The position numbers and the translations under genes are program-made. A stretch of DNA of 14,263 nucleotides, from NCBI GenBank assembly GCA_002351955.1, contig DEHO01000039.1:9642-23904 (forward strand), in the 5' to 3' direction. Source of the stretch: Flavobacteriales bacterium UBA2798. GTDB taxonomy: Bacteria > Bacteroidota > Bacteroidia > Flavobacteriales_D > UBA2798. Numbering within the stretch: the first letter of the stretch is position 1; each line of letters opens with the position of its first letter. Shown here one piece after another: positions 12,890 through 14,263 of this stretch. The notes under the pieces are model-generated. The model had not been told where the DNA came from. It did not search any database and saw only the letters and a program-made list of their open reading frames with translations.

Positions 12890-14035
12890 TTACCCCAACA
12901 ATTGGCGATACCTTTCCAGCAATGGGAAGGTATCGTTTTTTTTACGGGCTTCTTCCAACGACTGTTCAATCTTTTTTTGATGGGTTTGTTCATCCATTTG
13001 CAGCCATTCATTCAATCTTTCGGCGAATGCAGACGTATCATTCAACGGTAGTGCTTCTACTCCACCGCTATTGGTAAATGGTGTCTGATCGCTAGTTAAA
13101 ACAGGTGTTCCTGCCATCAGGCTTTCGAGAATGATATGTCCGAAATTCTCTCCGCGGGTAGGCATGAACAGGAGGTCCTGTCGCATCAGGATCTCGGTGA
13201 TTTTTTCTGGAGAAACAGGTCCCATAAATTTCACTTCACAGGATGCAGGTAATTGCTCCGCTATCGATTTACAACGATTAAAATAATCCTCATTATAGAC
13301 AGGTCCGTACACCTCAAAACGAACTTTTCCATCTTTCACTTTCCTGAGCATTTCGAGTGCAAACTCCAGATTTTTCTCAGGAGCAATCCGTGCAATATTT
13401 ACCAGTCTCAATACACCGCTTTCCTTACCTGATTTTCGCGAAAGAGGAATCACTTTTAATGCAGGAAAATTATCGGCAACCTGTACCAACGCATTTTTTC
13501 CAATAGCGTCTTTAATGTGTCGTTCTTCCGTTGCATTGGTGGCGTGAAAAATGACATTTGAATACAATCCGCGTAAACGGGCCCAGTTCAGAAACAGTTT
13601 CTTTTTGAATCCCTTTACTGCAATGGCAGAAGGAGCCAACATTCCTCTGGAGGCAACAATCACTTTCCTTTTCTTCTCATTGCGTAACAATTCCAATGGC
13701 AGAATGGAAAAAATCCGGGAATAAATCCCGTTGATGTAAACAAAATCATAATTAACTCCGGAAAGTATGGCCTGTATTCCTTTTTTGCTGCATTGTTCAG
13801 GCGACAAATACATGACCTTCTCCGAAAATGGTCCGTCTACCCAGGTATTGGATTCGATAGTGGGATAGGGCGTGGTTTCGGTGTAATCTGTATTTCGGGT
13901 AACGATGCGAAAATCATAGTCCTTACCCAAATGCTGAACCATATTGGCGACCGAACGGATAGGTCCACCGGCCTTAAAGCCCGGCAAATACCAGTCAATA
14001 AACAGCAAAACTACAGGTCGGTTACGATCAGACAT
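12890..14035 (-). CDS. Glycosyltransferase family 4 (group 1) protein
   Basis: This 381-residue cytosolic or membrane-associated enzyme has the GT-B fold and is a retaining GT4 type. It would move a sugar from a nucleotide donor onto a glycan or lipid acceptor. The N-terminal acceptor domain has FIDWYLPGFKAGGPIRSVAN (12-31) with the Gly-rich loop. The C-terminal donor domain has VNIARIAPEKNLEFALEML (212-230) with R216 and K221. The EX7E motif is E296-N-F-G-H-I-I-L-E304, followed by SLMAGTPVLTSDQTPF. The donor and acceptor cannot be read from sequence. LPS, capsule or exopolysaccharide synthesis is likely, but no other polysaccharide genes are nearby, so it is not part of a visible cluster. 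Its 3' end lies 6 bases from the convergent peptidase gene and contains that operon's terminator. Confidence 0.93.
   Translation of the reverse strand: MSDRNRPVVLLFIDWYLPGFKAGGPIRSVANMVQHLGKDYDFRIVTRNTDYTETTPYPTIESNTWVDGPFSEKVMYLSPEQCSKKGIQAILSGVNYDFVYINGIYSRIFSILPLELLRNEKKRKVIVASRGMLAPSAIAVKGFKKKLFLNWARLRGLYSNVIFHATNATEERHIKDAIGKNALVQVADNFPALKVIPLSRKSGKESGVLRLVNIARIAPEKNLEFALEMLRKVKDGKVRFEVYGPVYNEDYFNRCKSIAEQLPASCEVKFMGPVSPEKITEILMRQDLLFMPTRGENFGHIILESLMAGTPVLTSDQTPFTNSGGVEALPLNDTSAFAERLNEWLQMDEQTHQKKIEQSLEEARKKNDTFPLLERYRQLLG
12906..12943 (+). terminator. Intrinsic terminator for the M16 operon, inside the convergent glycosyltransferase gene
   Basis: Bases 12906-12917 pair with 12924-12935 as a 12-bp stem with a single G-U pair and a 6-base loop. 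A run of eight T follows at 12936-12943. It starts 22 bases past the peptidase stop codon and lies wholly within the last 20 codons of the glycosyltransferase. Read on the minus strand it has no T-tract after the stem, so it acts only on plus-strand transcripts. Confidence 0.88.
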
Positions 14036-14040
14036 CCCTG

Positions 14041-14048
14041 CGAAAGTA
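14041..14048 (-). promoter_or_regulatory. Probable -7 element for the glycosyltransferase gene
   Basis: The minus strand reads TACTTTCG, one base from TAnnTTTG. Five bases separate it from the ATG at 14035, so the transcript would be leaderless or nearly so. Confidence 0.42.
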
Positions 14049-14118
14049 CGAATCCGCCGACGTATTACGAACTTCTATCGAATACCCGTTTTTAGCTATT
14101 GCAGAATTCTTTTTTTCG

Positions 14119-14126
14119 TATTTTCG
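14119..14126 (+). promoter_or_regulatory. Probable -7 element for the aconitase gene
   Basis: TATTTTCG is one base from TAnnTTTG and sits 38 bases upstream of the ATG at 14165. It carries the same TTCG ending as the divergent glycosyltransferase element. Confidence 0.4.
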
Positions 14127-14164
14127 CCCATACCCGTTTTACACATAAACCAAACAACTGCACG

Positions 14165-14263
14165 ATGGCTTTCGACATTGAAATGATCAAGAAGGTGTAT
14201 GCTGAACTACCTGCAAAAGTAGATGCTGCACGCAAGATGCTGGGGCGTCCTATGACCCTCGCC
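14165..14263 (+). CDS. Aconitate hydratase, 5' end only
   Basis: These are the first 33 codons of a gene that runs off the right edge. The peptide starts MAFDIEMIKKVYAELPAKVD and continues AARKMLGRPMTLA. This matches my memory of the start of the mitochondrial-type aconitases of Bacteroidota, where a short helix leads to (V/A)xAARKxxGRPLTL. The enzyme interconverts citrate and isocitrate in the TCA cycle and uses a [4Fe-4S] cluster whose Cys ligands lie beyond the window. No Shine-Dalgarno sequence is visible. It is divergent from the glycosyltransferase across about 129 bases that hold both promoters. Confidence 0.82.
   Translation, partial: MAFDIEMIKKVYAELPAKVDAARKMLGRPMTLA

Noticed and set aside
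1..14263. CRISPR arrays, tRNA or rRNA genes, insertion sequences, toxin-antitoxin or phage-defence genes
   Set aside because: I looked for repeated spacer structures, cloverleaf-like segments, transposase motifs and terminal repeats and found none. All genes fit housekeeping or envelope families.

Overview
The window looks like ordinary chromosomal DNA from a member of the Bacteroidota (Bacteroidetes). Three things point there. Several start regions carry the TAnnTTTG-type -7 promoter element of this phylum. Clear Shine-Dalgarno sequences are missing. The gene content is typical of the phylum: a ferredoxin with a long inter-cluster insert, an OmpH-like protein next to a DUF4924 protein, a kinase-only RfaE, and paired M16 peptidases. 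Family or genus cannot be resolved. There is no sign of phage, plasmid, insertion sequence, CRISPR array, tRNA or rRNA. No stretch longer than about 150 bases lacks a gene, apart from known intergenic promoter and terminator regions.

Layout. (1) Bases 1-179, minus: 5' end of a probable LuxC-type acyl-CoA reductase, divergent from a 2[4Fe-4S] ferredoxin (248-595, plus). The two -7 promoter elements abut. (2) A secreted protein of unknown function (691-1566) and serC (1666-2739) follow, each ending at or separated by an intrinsic terminator. (3) A compact plus-strand operon (2835-4298) encodes an 81-residue protein, a membrane-anchored OmpH/Skp-like protein and a DUF4924 protein, with 3-base gaps. 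(4) Convergent to it, only 2 bases away, is a four-gene minus-strand operon transcribed from 9276 to 4301: aspartate aminotransferase, heptose-7-phosphate kinase, TrkH/KtrB-type potassium transporter and a DUF2279 protein. All its junctions overlap (1, 4 and 17 bases), implying translational coupling. (5) Divergent from it, 9428-12883 encodes a pair of M16 peptidase subunits: a catalytic one with an intact HxxEH site, and a non-catalytic one with a LolA-like C-terminal region. The second is interrupted by a single in-frame TAG. (6) A GT4 glycosyltransferase (14035-12890, minus) converges on the peptidase pair. The strong intrinsic terminator for the peptidase transcript lies inside the glycosyltransferase coding region. 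(7) The window ends in the first 33 codons of aconitate hydratase.

The genes are mostly housekeeping: serine and aspartate metabolism, ADP-heptose/LPS precursor supply, potassium uptake, envelope chaperoning, periplasmic proteolysis and the TCA cycle. I found no convincing new multi-gene system. The observations most worth checking are the lone in-frame TAG in the M16 partner subunit, the terminator embedded in a convergent coding sequence, the cluster of apparently leaderless promoters, and the voltage-sensor-like N-terminal extension on the potassium transporter.
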